Part shown: one piece after another, positions 16,696 through 26,491 of the stretch | How positions within the stretch are numbered: position 1 is the stretch's first letter | How the letters are laid out: every line of letters begins with the position of its first letter | Assembly: GCA_016196035.1 (NCBI GenBank) | Contig: JACPYM010000068.1 | Coordinates: 1-64,000, forward strand | Length of the DNA stretch: 64,000 nucleotides | Origin: Acidobacteriota bacterium | GTDB lineage: Bacteria; Acidobacteriota; Blastocatellia; RBC074 | Direction of reading: 5' to 3' | Position numbers and translations under genes: made by a program | Notes under the pieces: model-generated | The model's input: only the letters and a program-made list of their open reading frames with translations | What the model was told of the DNA's origin: nothing | The model's database searches: none

Positions 16696-18132
16696 TCAAA
16701 TGCAAAGCTTCAATTTGACGCCGTCCAGCACGACTTCAAATACTTCGCCGGTGGGGCGGCAGGGCCACAGCGGTTGTTTCATGCGCGCGTTCCAAGCGGC
16801 GAGTTCCTGCTTCAGTGCGGTGACGACGGCGGGGTATTTCTCAGCGACGTTTTGTTGTTCACCAACATCTTTCGACAAATCGTATAGCCAGAAATGATCG
16901 CCGCCCTTGAACAGCTTCCAGTTCCCTTTGCGCACTGCCGCGTTGTCGCCATTGCGCCAGCAGAGCACATCGTGCGGTGCGGTTTTCTTTTTGCCGGTCA
17001 AATAGGGCAACAAGTCCAAGCCGTCGTATGCGCGGTCAGCAGGCATTTTCGCGCCTGCCAGGGCCACGGCGGTGGGAAACAGATCGAGCGAACTGATCGG
17101 CTTGTCGTAAACGCTGCCCGCTTTGATTCGGCCCGGAAAGCGGATGGCAAACGGCACGCGGAAGCCGCCTTCAAAATGCGTGAGCTTGCCCAGTCGCAAC
17201 GGATCGTTCGTACAAGCGCCCGTGTACGTCGCGCAGCCGTTGTCGCTCAGAAAGACGACCAGCGTGTCTTTCTCCAAACCGGTTTCGCGCAGCTTGTTGA
17301 GGATGGCGCCGACGGCATCATCCAAGGCGCTGACCATCGCCATGTAAATGCGGCGCTTTTCGTCTTTCACGTGCGGGAAGCGGTCGAGGTATTTTTGCGT
17401 CGCCTGCAAGGGCGTGTGCGGCGCATTGAACGGCGCGTACAAAAAAAACGGTTCATTGCGATGCCGTTCGATAAAGGCGACGGATTCACGCGCAAAGGCT
17501 TCGGTCAGATATTCTTTTTCTTCGACCACCGTTTGGCCGCGCACGATGGGGTTGCGCGCGGTGCGAATTTTGACGCCGACGCCTTCTGGGTCGGCAGATT
17601 TCACGCCCGGCTGATCGGGGTCAATGTACATATTCGCGCCGAAGAGAAAGCCGAAGTATTCATCAAAGCCGCGCTTCTGTGGATGAAACTTTTCGTGCAT
17701 TCCCAGGTGCCATTTGCCGACCATCCCGGTCGCATAGCCCGCCTGCTTCAACACTTGCGCCAACGTGATTTCAGAAGTCGGCAGGCCCATCTCCGGCTCA
17801 GCCAGCGCGCGTTGCAACGGCCCGGTGTTAAACTCAAAGCCAAAGCGTTGCTGATAGCGGCCCGTCAGCAAGCCCGCGCGCGACGGGCTGCACACGGGCG
17901 AACTGACGTACCCATTCGTAAACTTCACGCCTGCCTTTGCAACCGAATCAATGTTCGGCGTCGGGATGTCGCGGCAGCCGTACATGCTCACATCGCAATA
18001 GCCCAGATCATCGCCCAGGATAAACACGATGTTCGGTTTGCGTGGCGCTGGCCTGCCCGCTTGGCGCGGCGCGACGGGCGCTGCGAGCGTGAGCGTTAAG
18101 ACAGCGAGAAAAAACAGTTTGAGCAATCGCAT
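16696..18132 (-). CDS. Exported sulfatase (type I, arylsulfatase family)
   Basis: This 478-aa protein has a Sec signal peptide at residues 1 to about 22. The formylglycine motif is intact, CSPSRAGLLTGR with C81 as the modified residue, and the metal-binding start of the fold is NIVFILGDDLGY (D41, D42). The later VVFLSDNG and GKWHLGMH segments are typical of alkaline-phosphatase-superfamily sulfatases. It would hydrolyse a sulfate ester in the periplasm; the Cys form needs an FGE or anSME maturase, which is not in this window. The start at 18132 follows GAGGTCATCCC. It lies 9 bp after the DUF1254 gene. Whether the substrate is a carbohydrate or aryl sulfate cannot be told. Confidence 0.9.
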   Translation of the reverse strand: MRLLKLFFLAVLTLTLAAPVAPRQAGRPAPRKPNIVFILGDDLGYCDVSMYGCRDIPTPNIDSVAKAGVKFTNGYVSSPVCSPSRAGLLTGRYQQRFGFEFNTGPLQRALAEPEMGLPTSEITLAQVLKQAGYATGMVGKWHLGMHEKFHPQKRGFDEYFGFLFGANMYIDPDQPGVKSADPEGVGVKIRTARNPIVRGQTVVEEKEYLTEAFARESVAFIERHRNEPFFLYAPFNAPHTPLQATQKYLDRFPHVKDEKRRIYMAMVSALDDAVGAILNKLRETGLEKDTLVVFLSDNGCATYTGACTNDPLRLGKLTHFEGGFRVPFAIRFPGRIKAGSVYDKPISSLDLFPTAVALAGAKMPADRAYDGLDLLPYLTGKKKTAPHDVLCWRNGDNAAVRKGNWKLFKGGDHFWLYDLSKDVGEQQNVAEKYPAVVTALKQELAAWNARMKQPLWPCRPTGEVFEVVLDGVKLKLCI

Positions 18133-18141
18133 GGGATGACC

Positions 18142-19542
18142 TCAGTTCACGCGCTGCACCGCAGGCGGTTGGTAACTATTGTTGAGCAACTCAGGTTTCG
18201 GCAGATAGGCGCGCAAACTCAGGTTGAAATCGCCTTTGGGCGCGGGCAGCCAATTGGTTTCGTGTCCGGCGGGCGCTTCGTTCTGCAAATAAATCGTCAG
18301 CCCGCCATCCGCGTCGTATTGCAACCCGCGCGTGCGGTCGCCAATGGCAAAACGGTTGAGGGGGTTTTCGATGAAGAAGAAATCCGCCGCATAGAGCGTC
18401 AACGACCAGAATTCGTGCGCGGGCGGCAACTGGCCTTTGGCAAAGCGCAACACGTATTCGTGCGCGCCGTTGAGCGGCTGCCCTGCGCCATCCACATCGG
18501 TCGTCAGGTAGGCGGCCTCTGCCGGGATGAGTTGCCCAATGCCTTTTTCCGTCACAAAGGCGCGGAACAGATATTCATCGCCGAAGGTGCCGCCTTTGGT
18601 CACGACCAGCCAGCCATTTACCCGCTTCAACGCTTGATCGGCGCGCGAGGCAGTGATGATTTGCCGCGCCGCTGGAATGGCCCGTTGCAAACCCGCCTTC
18701 GTCGCTTCGTCGAGTTGTGCCGGGACAAACCCGTCTTTAACGCTCAAGCCAATCAGCGCGAATTGATCGAGCAAGGCGGCATCGGTGGCGGGCGGCGGAT
18801 TGCGTTGCAGCAACGCGCCGAGCTGCTCAAAGAAGGCCAGCGGCGCGCGCGCCTGCGCGGCGGGTGCGGATGATTTTGCAGGCGGCGTCTGGCTAGGCGT
18901 TTTGCTCTGCCACTGGCTGAGTGTTTGCAGCTTGATGCCTTCCTGCAACGCGATCACGCCCGGCCAATCTTTTTCGTCGGCGATTAAGGCGCGCACGAGC
19001 AGCCAAACCGAATTGGTCGGCGCGGGAATGCGCGTGAGGCCTTTGGGAATTGTGCCTTTCCAGTTCGGCCCGGTGAGCAGGTAATCCGCTGCCGCGTCGC
19101 GCGTGTTGCGTTTGCTGAGCACGTGGAAATTGTTCGTCCAGGCGTCATAAAACGCATAGCTGCAATACCGCCCTTTGGTCACGGGCGTGTGCAACACCAG
19201 CGGTTCCTGCGCCAAGTCGAGCCAGGCGCTGGAATACACCGTGTCATTGTTGGGCGAAACGACGACGCGGTCTTGCTGCGTTTGCAAGCGGCGGCGATGA
19301 CGAAACTCATTCGGACTGACATTCGATTGCTGCATGGATTGCTGGCGCACCTGCTCCATTTTGACCAGTGGAAACCCGTAAATGTACGCCAACACGCCCA
19401 GCGCATACGCCAATTGCTCGCGCGCCTTAAATTGTTCGCTGCCGGTGTCGCTGTTTTTTGCTTGTTGCGCCCGCACGCCAAAGGGCGCGCCGCACAACAA
19501 CAAGCTGCAAAACAAAAGCAAGTTTCTCATTGTGTTTTTCAT
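18142..19542 (-). CDS. Exported DUF1254/DUF1214 protein
   Basis: This 466-aa protein has a signal peptide (MRNLLLFCSLLLCGAPFG region). An N-terminal DUF1254 domain (YIYGFPLVKMEQVR, VVVSPNNDTVYSSAWLDL, YCSYAFYDAWTNNF) precedes a C-terminal DUF1214 domain (EFWSLTLYAADFFFIENPLNRFAIGDRT, GGLTIYLQNEAP). The biochemical role of this common exported pair is unknown to me. The ATG at 19542 overlaps the stop of the MmgE/PrpD gene by four bases (ATGA), so it is translationally coupled; a second ATG follows four codons later. It belongs to the TetR-led operon of exported enzymes. Confidence 0.85.
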   Translation of the reverse strand: MKNTMRNLLLFCSLLLCGAPFGVRAQQAKNSDTGSEQFKAREQLAYALGVLAYIYGFPLVKMEQVRQQSMQQSNVSPNEFRHRRRLQTQQDRVVVSPNNDTVYSSAWLDLAQEPLVLHTPVTKGRYCSYAFYDAWTNNFHVLSKRNTRDAAADYLLTGPNWKGTIPKGLTRIPAPTNSVWLLVRALIADEKDWPGVIALQEGIKLQTLSQWQSKTPSQTPPAKSSAPAAQARAPLAFFEQLGALLQRNPPPATDAALLDQFALIGLSVKDGFVPAQLDEATKAGLQRAIPAARQIITASRADQALKRVNGWLVVTKGGTFGDEYLFRAFVTEKGIGQLIPAEAAYLTTDVDGAGQPLNGAHEYVLRFAKGQLPPAHEFWSLTLYAADFFFIENPLNRFAIGDRTRGLQYDADGGLTIYLQNEAPAGHETNWLPAPKGDFNLSLRAYLPKPELLNNSYQPPAVQRVN

Positions 19543-21080
19543 TGTGTTTTACGGGGCAAAGGCTGAAGCAATTTGTGCAGAGCGGCTGTCCACTCCGCCA
19601 CGTTCTTGACGGTATCCAACCGCTCAACCATCTCGATGACTTGTTGGCGCGTGCTCACCGTCAGCCGCTCGCGCGTCAGCGCCGCAAATTTCGCCATCCG
19701 CATTTCCTGCATCACCGGTTCCGGCTTCTCGCCGTGGCTATATTTGAAGGGCGCGCTAAGGGTGCGACCAGCGCGCAGCACCAGCTTGACGGCGAAGTCA
19801 TCGGTGGGCGCGACCAATTCGTAGCCAGTTTTAGCCGCCAACGCCAAAACCGCCTTGTCCTGTAGAGCGGCGGGCGTGAAGTCGTAAACCGAGGCCGAGC
19901 CGCGTTGCAGAAACAGCGCAATCGAATAGTTCATATTCAACTGCGCGCCGACGATGGTGGGCGGCGGCTCGAAATGCAGAATCTTTTGCACGAACGGCGA
20001 ATCCAGCGGCCATTCGCGGACAATCACGAAGCGTTCGATGTCGGCGGGTTGGAGTTTTTCGCGTTGGTAAACGGGCGCGAGCGCATCCAGAAACGGGCCA
20101 ATCGAAGACGACGTCGAAGTGAATTTCGGATAGACGTAAAGCGGCCCTTCAAATTGCCGCAGGTCGCGTTTCAGCGCGGCGTAATCAGGCTTGCGCCCCG
20201 TCTCGCGCAGATAACTCGGCAACAACCCGCTCGCGCCTTCGACAATGTGGCGCGGCCCTTCATAGCCTTTGGCGGCCAGTTGCGCCGACTCGACGCCCAT
20301 GCGCACGGTGCGCGCAACGTGCAGTTTCTTCTCTTCGGTCTGATCGAAGTAATACTGAAACAGTCCGCCGCCACCTGCGATGCCCAAACCCAGCGCCCAC
20401 AGCGTCTGTTGCGCATTCAGTTTCATCAGCTTCGCCGTGGCGGCTGCCGTCCCGCCGCCGCCCACCACCGACGAAGGCATAAAACCCAGCCCCTGCAACC
20501 GATCAAGCTGCGCGGCCAGGCGGCCATTGACCGTGTAGGCAAGCGCCGTCGCCAGCAACAAATCGCGGCCCGTGGCTTGGGTGTATTCGGCCACACTCAA
20601 CGGCGCGGGCAACGACACGCACGAAGGGCGATAGTTGCTGCGAAAATCGCTGTCATCAATCTCGTTGCCGTGAATCAAAAAAGCGTTGCAGGCGGCGGCA
20701 GTTTCCAGCGGCAACTTACGCCCATAGCCCCACACGGTCGCTTCCGCCGGGCCTGCGTTGCGGAATTGGCGGTCGAGGTAGCTGCGCAGTTCCGGCAAGG
20801 TGGAGGTGTGCACGATGACGCCCAGGTTATCGAGGATGCAAAGTTTCGTTCGTTGAAGGACTTCGGCGGAAAGGTCTTCGTAACGCGCGTTGGCGATCGC
20901 GTCGGCCCACACGGTGGTCACGCTTGATGCGTTCTGTGTCTGTGCCCAAGCTGTCTTTGCTACACCTGCGCCGAGCACGGCGGCGTGGGCGGCTTTGAGC
21001 CAAGCACGACGCGAAAGGCGTTCGCCCCTGGTTGCGTGTTGTTGCGTTTGCGCGAGGGAGAATCCGTCTTCTTTGTGCAT
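19539..21080 (-). CDS. MmgE/PrpD family protein with twin-arginine signal
   Basis: This 513-aa protein resembles the MmgE/PrpD (2-methylcitrate dehydratase, cis-aconitate decarboxylase) superfamily in its core (DNLGVIVHTS, NAFLIHGNEIDDSD, ALGLGIAGGGG, EGASGLL, YPKFTSTSSSIGPFLDAL). Unlike classical cytoplasmic members it begins with a clear Tat signal, SRRAWLKAAHAAVLGAG at about residues 23-39, ending before AWAQ. It should therefore fold in the cytoplasm and be exported. The expected chemistry is dehydration, decarboxylation or isomerisation of a carboxylic acid, but the substrate is unknown. It lies 15 bp after the esterase stop and overlaps the DUF1254 gene. Confidence 0.85.
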   Translation of the reverse strand: MHKEDGFSLAQTQQHATRGERLSRRAWLKAAHAAVLGAGVAKTAWAQTQNASSVTTVWADAIANARYEDLSAEVLQRTKLCILDNLGVIVHTSTLPELRSYLDRQFRNAGPAEATVWGYGRKLPLETAAACNAFLIHGNEIDDSDFRSNYRPSCVSLPAPLSVAEYTQATGRDLLLATALAYTVNGRLAAQLDRLQGLGFMPSSVVGGGGTAAATAKLMKLNAQQTLWALGLGIAGGGGLFQYYFDQTEEKKLHVARTVRMGVESAQLAAKGYEGPRHIVEGASGLLPSYLRETGRKPDYAALKRDLRQFEGPLYVYPKFTSTSSSIGPFLDALAPVYQREKLQPADIERFVIVREWPLDSPFVQKILHFEPPPTIVGAQLNMNYSIALFLQRGSASVYDFTPAALQDKAVLALAAKTGYELVAPTDDFAVKLVLRAGRTLSAPFKYSHGEKPEPVMQEMRMAKFAALTRERLTVSTRQQVIEMVERLDTVKNVAEWTAALHKLLQPLPRKTQ

Positions 21081-21095
21081 CAGGCTTTGTTCCGT

Positions 21096-22058
21096 TTAGC
21101 GTTCGGGCACGCCCCATTGTTTCTTGAGCGGCGCGATGCGTTGCTTCAAATTTTCCACTTCAGGATCGGGCGGCGGCGGATTGAGCGTGCGCGACAGAAA
21201 CTCCAGCCCTTCCATAATGCGGCCCCGCATCGTGCGCCCGACGTGATCGGCCCCGCGCACGAGATGATATTCGTGTTTGAGCTGCTGATCCCACAAAACG
21301 CGATGCAAAAACTCCGCCGCTTCGTGCAGGTTTAAGCTGTCTTCATCGCCGACCTCCAGATAAATTCCGAGGTTGGCGGCGCGCAGCTTGTCCGCTTTGG
21401 CGCTGACAATCGAAGCTGGATTGTTCGCCTCCCACCAAGCTTCGTCGAACGGTTTGCCGAAAATCATCTCCATCAAATCCTGTCCGCGATAGAAACGGTT
21501 GCGCGGTTTGACGTCTTTCCACTTCAGCGCCGGATCAATGCCCGGTTCAAGCGCCGCCAACGCCGCGAATTTCTCCGGGTACTTGAAGCCAAAGCGCAAC
21601 GCGCCCATCCCGCCCATCGAAATGCCCATTACCAGTGTGCCTTGTCGCGCCTTGGTGACTTTGAATTTCTCGCGCAGATGATTGAGGAAGTCCGTGACGA
21701 CAAAGGTTTCCCAGCGCTGCGAGCCGTCCTTGTAATCCATATAAAACGACCGCCCCGCGCTGGGCGTCACGACAACCATTGGCGGCAACGTGCCTGCTTT
21801 CCAGAGTTCGTCAAAAATGGAGCGGGAGCGCGTCAGAAAGTTGCGGTCGCCACCACCACCGTGCAAAAACAACAGCAGCGGCAACGGCTCTTTGGCTGCG
21901 TCGTAACCATCTGGCAACAGCACGTTGTATTCGACTGGCTGCGGCAGCAGCTTGCTTTCCAGTTTGCCTTCGACCAATTGACTGGCCATTACGGCAGGCG
22001 CAAGCCAGCCACAGAACAACAGATAAACGCTTAAGCGCACGAATAGACGTTGTTGCAT
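21096..22058 (-). CDS. Exported alpha/beta-hydrolase esterase (esterase D/feruloyl-esterase-like)
   Basis: This 320-aa protein has a Sec signal (about residues 1-25). The hydrolase fold shows an oxyanion segment (LLLFLHGGGGDRNF), the nucleophile elbow GISMGG with S147, an acid region (EVGDEDSLN) and the catalytic His in GADHVG. Esterase D-type folds include feruloyl esterases, S-formylglutathione hydrolases and mycolyltransferases; secretion favours an ester-cleaving role on an external substrate. The ATG at 22058 follows GAGAGGAACCG and gives a proper signal peptide, while the longer ORF does not. It is the first enzyme gene after the TonB receptor (48 bp) in the operon. Confidence 0.82.
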   Translation of the reverse strand: MQQRLFVRLSVYLLFCGWLAPAVMASQLVEGKLESKLLPQPVEYNVLLPDGYDAAKEPLPLLLFLHGGGGDRNFLTRSRSIFDELWKAGTLPPMVVVTPSAGRSFYMDYKDGSQRWETFVVTDFLNHLREKFKVTKARQGTLVMGISMGGMGALRFGFKYPEKFAALAALEPGIDPALKWKDVKPRNRFYRGQDLMEMIFGKPFDEAWWEANNPASIVSAKADKLRAANLGIYLEVGDEDSLNLHEAAEFLHRVLWDQQLKHEYHLVRGADHVGRTMRGRIMEGLEFLSRTLNPPPPDPEVENLKQRIAPLKKQWGVPER

Positions 22059-22106
22059 CGGTTCCTCTCTGGCGTTCGTGCGTTGGCACGGACGCATTGC
22101 TCGCTT

Positions 22107-25100
22107 TCAAAAATAGAGCTTCAAGGCGAACTGCATTTGCCGCGCATCTTCCGCCGCCAGCAGCCGCCCAAAGTTCGCCGCGCCCAGAATGGTCACCGGG
22201 GCCGTGAAATTCGCCCGGTTGAAAAGGTTGAACGCCTCGACGCGGAATTGCAGCCGCATGGTTTCGGCGAATTTGAAATTACGCTGCAACGACAGATTCG
22301 TGCTGAGATAACCCGGTCCGCGCAGATTCGCGAAGGTGCGCGGCGCATTGCCGAAGGTGTATTGCGGCGGGGTCTGAAAGGCGGCGGCGTTGAACCACTG
22401 CAACGTTTCCTTGCGTTGCGCCGCGTCGGCAATCACCGGGTCAGCCACCAGATTCGGACGCAAGCCAATGAAAGACAGCCCTTGCAGGCCGGCGTTGACC
22501 GCCGAGATGCTCAGCGGCAGTCCCGTCTGTGCCTGTACGATGCCATTGACGCCCCAACCACCAACAAGCTGACCGACAACGCCGTTTTTCAGCACGCGCC
22601 CGTCATAGCCAAACGGCAGCTTCCAGGTCACGTTGCCGATCAAGCGCTGCCGCACATCGAAGGTCGAAAGCGCCTTGTTCGCGCGGCGGTTGTAGTAATC
22701 CTGATAGTTCGGCACCTGAATCGTCGCGCCGGCGGAAACGCCGGAGATGTCGTCAATCGTCTTCGCAAAGGTGTAGCCCGCCGTGAAAAGCAGCCCATCG
22801 CTGAAACGCCGCTCCAGCCGCAATTGCAAAGCGTGGTAGGTCGCATGCGCTTCATTCATGTTGTAGGACACGACGTTGCCGAACTGCGGATAAGGCCGCA
22901 GCAATTGCCCCACCGTCACCGTCGCGCGGCCCAAAATCGAAGTTGCCGCCGGGCGTTGTTCGACCGGCAAAGTCAGGAAGGGATTGGCAACCGTCGTGTT
23001 GAGAATGGTCGCGCCCAGCGCCTGCACTTCGGGCGTCAATTGATTGATGTCCGTCGGGCCGGAGAGCAGGCCGATGCTGGCGCTGCCCGCGTAAGCGGCT
23101 TGCGCTTTCAAATGCCAGGGCAGTTCGCGTTGCAGGCTCAAATTCCATTGCCCGATTTTCGGCTGATAGATGTTGCGCACCTTCACCGGCAACGTCTGCT
23201 GGCCGTAGCCGTACAACGCGCCCGGAAACGCCGCCGGAACCTGCACGATACCGTTCGGGAAAGGATTGCTCAGACTGGTGCCGGGCGTGGGCGTCACATT
23301 GTCGAGCGTCGCAATGAAGGGCGTTTCGGCAATGTCGGAAAGCGCGTAGGTTTGCGTCGCAAAGCCGCCGCCTGAATTGGACGAATAGAAAATGCCGCCA
23401 CCCGCCCGCAACACGGTTCGGTCATCCAGTTTGAAGGCCAGCCCCACGCGCGGCCCCCAGTTGTTCAAATCGCGGTCATATTGTTCGCGGTCGCTGACGC
23501 CGTTGCGTCCGACCGGCGTCACGATGCCGCGCAGTGGTAGCGTCCGCGTGCCCAAATTGGTCGTCGCCGGGAAATTGACCATCAGATTGCTGACCGGAAA
23601 TTGTCCGCTCAGATCAAGGTTGGTCAGCCGGTTAAAACGTTCGGTGTTGCCCAGGTCAACTTCCCAGCGCAGCCCCAGATTGAGCGTCAAACGGCTGTTG
23701 ACCTTCCAATCGTCTTGCGCAAAGAACGCGTAATAGAGGCTCTGCACCGCCGGTTGCGGCACAATCGCCAGCCGCCCGACGTTCGGATTGCCCAGCAGCA
23801 ACGACGCCACGGCATCGCCCGATTGCGTATCGTTCGCCGTGCGCGCCGTGAACGCGCGCGTGAACGTGAAGTTGCCCGCCGGATCGTCAGGCCGCGTGTT
23901 GTAAATGCGATAGGCGCGTTGATTCGCGCCGAACTTCCAGGCATGCGCGCCCAGCAACAGGCTGACATCCTGGTTCAAACTGAAGGTGTCTTGAATGTTG
24001 CGCGTGTTGCCGAAATTGCGCGTCGGGCCGAGCGCGCTATACCCATTGACCGTGAACGACGGAAAGACATGGGCATCGCCCGAGGCGTTGGCCAGATAAG
24101 CCGGGAAGCCCAGCGAGGCCGGATCGAAACCATCGGAATAGGTGGTGCTGGTCGCCACCGATTCGGTCACGCCCGCATTGCTATGCACCACGACGCGCGG
24201 CGAAACCGTCCAGACATAATCCACCACGGCGGAACTCGGCCTCGATCTGAGCACGGGACTGGCCTGCGTGCCCGCCAGACTGCCGGGAAACGGCCCGGCG
24301 TTGAAGGAAGAAGACATGTCTTTGATGACGCGCACATAAACCAGATGATTCTGTGAGAGGTTGTAATCCAGCCGCGCGACGACCTGATTTTCATTGCTCG
24401 TGACCGGCGAATTGACGACATAGTTGCTGGTGAAGCCGGCCCGGTTCGGCAACGGATAAGCGGCGATCACGTTGCGTCCGACGCTGTTCTGACGCGCCGC
24501 TGGAATCACATTATTGGCAAAGACGATGCGTGAACCAGCGCCCGGCTGCCCGGCGGCCACCAGCGCGCCCGGCACATAAATCATGCCCACCCGCGCCGGC
24601 AGTAACACACCCGCGGTGTCGCGCACCGTCACATTCGGAATGGCCGCGCCCAGCAATTCAGAGAAATCACCTTCGCGTTGTTTCAAGGTCGCCACATTCG
24701 ACTGGCGCAACCGCGCTTGCCGCACGCGCAACCCTTCGTAGTTGAAAAAGAAAAACAACTTGTCGAGCTTCTTCACCGACGGCCCGCCCGTGCCGAAACG
24801 CGGCAGGTACACCGGCCCGCCCAGGTTGCCGCCGAACTGGTTGAAGCGGAACTTCTCTTTTTGCGAACCCGTCTGATTGACGAAGAAGTTGGCCGCATCC
24901 AGCGCGTCGTTGCGCAAAAATTCAAACAACGTCCCGCGCAGCTTCGTGCTGCCGGAGCGCACGGAGAAGTTGAGCGAACCGCCGCCTGTGCGCCCGTATT
25001 CCGCCGCGTATGAGTTGGTGATGATGCGGAATTCCTGAATCGCTTCGGGCGACGGGCGGAACGAGGGCAGATTGTCGGCTTTGTTGGTGATGGGCACGCC

Positions 25101-25706
25101 ATCCACCACGATCTCGTTGGTCAGGGTGCGCCCGCCATTGATGGAAAGTTCGCCCACGCCGCCCGCGCTCAAGGCGGGCGTGGCACTGCGCGAGCCGGGC
25201 GAACTGCTGACGCCGGCTTCGAGTTGCGCCAGTTGAAAGACGTTGCGGCCATTGAGCGGCAAATCGTCAATTTGGGTGCGCCCCACGACGCCGCCCAGTG
25301 AACCGCTGGCCGTGTCGAGTTGCAGCAGGTTTTGGCTGGCCGCGACGGTGATGGTTTCGCTGATGTTGCCGGGTTCCAGCGCGATGTTGAGTTCGGCGTT
25401 TTGCGCGACGGCCAGCTCCAGGCGTTCCAGCTTGTAGCCTTTGAAGCCCTGCGCCTGCGCCTCCAGCGAATAGGCGCCGGGTTCGAGGAAGGTGAAGGTA
25501 TATTGCCCATCACCTCTGACCGCGAAGGTTCGTTTCAGCCCGGTCGCCGCCTGTGTCAACGTCACGGTCGCGCCCGGCGTGACGTTCCCGCCGCCGTCCA
25601 CCACCGTCCCCCGCAGCGTGGCCGTGGCAGTTTGCGCCAGCGCCGCGCCGCTCAAGACCATCAGCCAGAATGCCGTAAGGCGGGCCAATCTATTCAGTTT
25701 AGGCAT
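22107..25706 (-). CDS. TonB-dependent receptor, Oar-like, of the TetR-led operon
   Basis: This 1199-aa outer-membrane protein has a signal peptide of about residues 1-24 (ending ALAQ), a carboxypeptidase-regulatory-like domain (about 28-110, LRGTVVDGGGNVTPGATVTL), a plug with DLPLNGRNVFQL (about 150-165), and a large barrel ending FALKLYF. It shares the architecture, but not close sequence identity, of the receptor at 4050-7496. The ATG at 25706 follows AGGAGGTTT. Only 21 bp separate it from the TetR gene stop, so it is probably co-transcribed with the regulator. It should bring the operon's substrate, or a product released by extracellular attack, into the periplasm where the exported enzymes act. 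The ligand is unknown. Confidence 0.88.
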   Translation of the reverse strand: MPKLNRLARLTAFWLMVLSGAALAQTATATLRGTVVDGGGNVTPGATVTLTQAATGLKRTFAVRGDGQYTFTFLEPGAYSLEAQAQGFKGYKLERLELAVAQNAELNIALEPGNISETITVAASQNLLQLDTASGSLGGVVGRTQIDDLPLNGRNVFQLAQLEAGVSSSPGSRSATPALSAGGVGELSINGGRTLTNEIVVDGVPITNKADNLPSFRPSPEAIQEFRIITNSYAAEYGRTGGGSLNFSVRSGSTKLRGTLFEFLRNDALDAANFFVNQTGSQKEKFRFNQFGGNLGGPVYLPRFGTGGPSVKKLDKLFFFFNYEGLRVRQARLRQSNVATLKQREGDFSELLGAAIPNVTVRDTAGVLLPARVGMIYVPGALVAAGQPGAGSRIVFANNVIPAARQNSVGRNVIAAYPLPNRAGFTSNYVVNSPVTSNENQVVARLDYNLSQNHLVYVRVIKDMSSSFNAGPFPGSLAGTQASPVLRSRPSSAVVDYVWTVSPRVVVHSNAGVTESVATSTTYSDGFDPASLGFPAYLANASGDAHVFPSFTVNGYSALGPTRNFGNTRNIQDTFSLNQDVSLLLGAHAWKFGANQRAYRIYNTRPDDPAGNFTFTRAFTARTANDTQSGDAVASLLLGNPNVGRLAIVPQPAVQSLYYAFFAQDDWKVNSRLTLNLGLRWEVDLGNTERFNRLTNLDLSGQFPVSNLMVNFPATTNLGTRTLPLRGIVTPVGRNGVSDREQYDRDLNNWGPRVGLAFKLDDRTVLRAGGGIFYSSNSGGGFATQTYALSDIAETPFIATLDNVTPTPGTSLSNPFPNGIVQVPAAFPGALYGYGQQTLPVKVRNIYQPKIGQWNLSLQRELPWHLKAQAAYAGSASIGLLSGPTDINQLTPEVQALGATILNTTVANPFLTLPVEQRPAATSILGRATVTVGQLLRPYPQFGNVVSYNMNEAHATYHALQLRLERRFSDGLLFTAGYTFAKTIDDISGVSAGATIQVPNYQDYYNRRANKALSTFDVRQRLIGNVTWKLPFGYDGRVLKNGVVGQLVGGWGVNGIVQAQTGLPLSISAVNAGLQGLSFIGLRPNLVADPVIADAAQRKETLQWFNAAAFQTPPQYTFGNAPRTFANLRGPGYLSTNLSLQRNFKFAETMRLQFRVEAFNLFNRANFTAPVTILGAANFGRLLAAEDARQMQFALKLYF

Positions 25707-25727
25707 GTTGATGAAACCTCCTGAAAG

Positions 25728-26453
25728 CTATTTCCGGCTGCGTTGCGCAGCTTTCACCGGATGACTGTTGCCGCGCCGCGCCGTGGTTGCGGGTGGCGCG
25801 ACGGTGCGCAAGGGCGCGCGCGTCTTGGGGCGCAAAAGCCCCGTCAGCGCGGCTTTGGTGAATTCTTCGATCACTTGTGCGCGCGTCAAACGGCCCGCCG
25901 AACTGTACCAGCGGGCCAGCCATTGCAATTGCCCGATCAGATTGTGCGTGGCGACGGTGACATCCAAATCGTGCAGCTTGCCCTCGTGCTTGAGCCGTTC
26001 GACGATGGCCCGCACGAATTTGTAATAGCGCGTGCGGCGGGCGGCGATGAGCTGGCGATCAGCCACGGTCAGCCCGGCGCTTTCATCCAGCAGAATCGTC
26101 ATCTCGATGCCTTTATCAATGATGAGCTGGGTGTGCAGCTTGAGCACCGCGCGCAACTGCTGCTCCGCATCCGCCAAGGACTCTGCCGGTTGCTGCACTT
26201 CCAGTTCCAGCATATCCAGCGCATAGCTCATGACTTTGAAGAGCAAACTCTTTTTGCCGTCAATGTAGTGATACAAGCCGCCTTTGGTAATGCCGACAGC
26301 ATCCGCAATTTCGTTCAGCGAGGTCGCGTCATACCCCTTTTCATGAATCACCCGCGCCGCCGTTCGATAGATCAACAGCAAACGCTCATCTTCTCCCAGC
26401 CGGGATAGTTTGATGGGCACTTTTGCGTCTATGGCTAATTTGGTTCCTTGCAA
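25728..26453 (-). CDS. TetR-family transcriptional regulator
   Basis: This 241-aa protein has an N-terminal TetR helix-turn-helix (AARVIHEKGYDATSLNEIADA, then GITKGGLYHYIDGKKSLLF, about residues 32-78) and an all-helical ligand domain, then a basic Ala/Arg/Pro-rich C-terminal tail of about 35 residues. The start is a TTG at 26453 with GAGGT 7 bp before it; no ATG gives the full HTH. It is the first gene of a nine-gene minus-strand operon. A palindrome with TetR-operator character lies at 26679-26720 in the putative promoter, so autorepression is likely, released by a substrate-derived ligand. A 180-bp MITE-like repeat sits between promoter and gene. Confidence 0.88.
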   Translation of the reverse strand: MQGTKLAIDAKVPIKLSRLGEDERLLLIYRTAARVIHEKGYDATSLNEIADAVGITKGGLYHYIDGKKSLLFKVMSYALDMLELEVQQPAESLADAEQQLRAVLKLHTQLIIDKGIEMTILLDESAGLTVADRQLIAARRTRYYKFVRAIVERLKHEGKLHDLDVTVATHNLIGQLQWLARWYSSAGRLTRAQVIEEFTKAALTGLLRPKTRAPLRTVAPPATTARRGNSHPVKAAQRSRK

Positions 26454-26491
26454 GTTTTACCTCATTGCGCCGGAGATTTTTGGTAAGGCGG

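Noticed and set aside
16894-18099. 401-codon plus-strand frame opposite the sulfatase
   Set aside because: Shadow frame; its opposite strand has an intact CSPSR formylglycine motif and signal peptide.
22050-23375. 441-codon plus-strand frame opposite the second TonB receptor
   Set aside because: Arg/Gln/His-rich antisense product with no motif; overlaps both the receptor and the esterase start.
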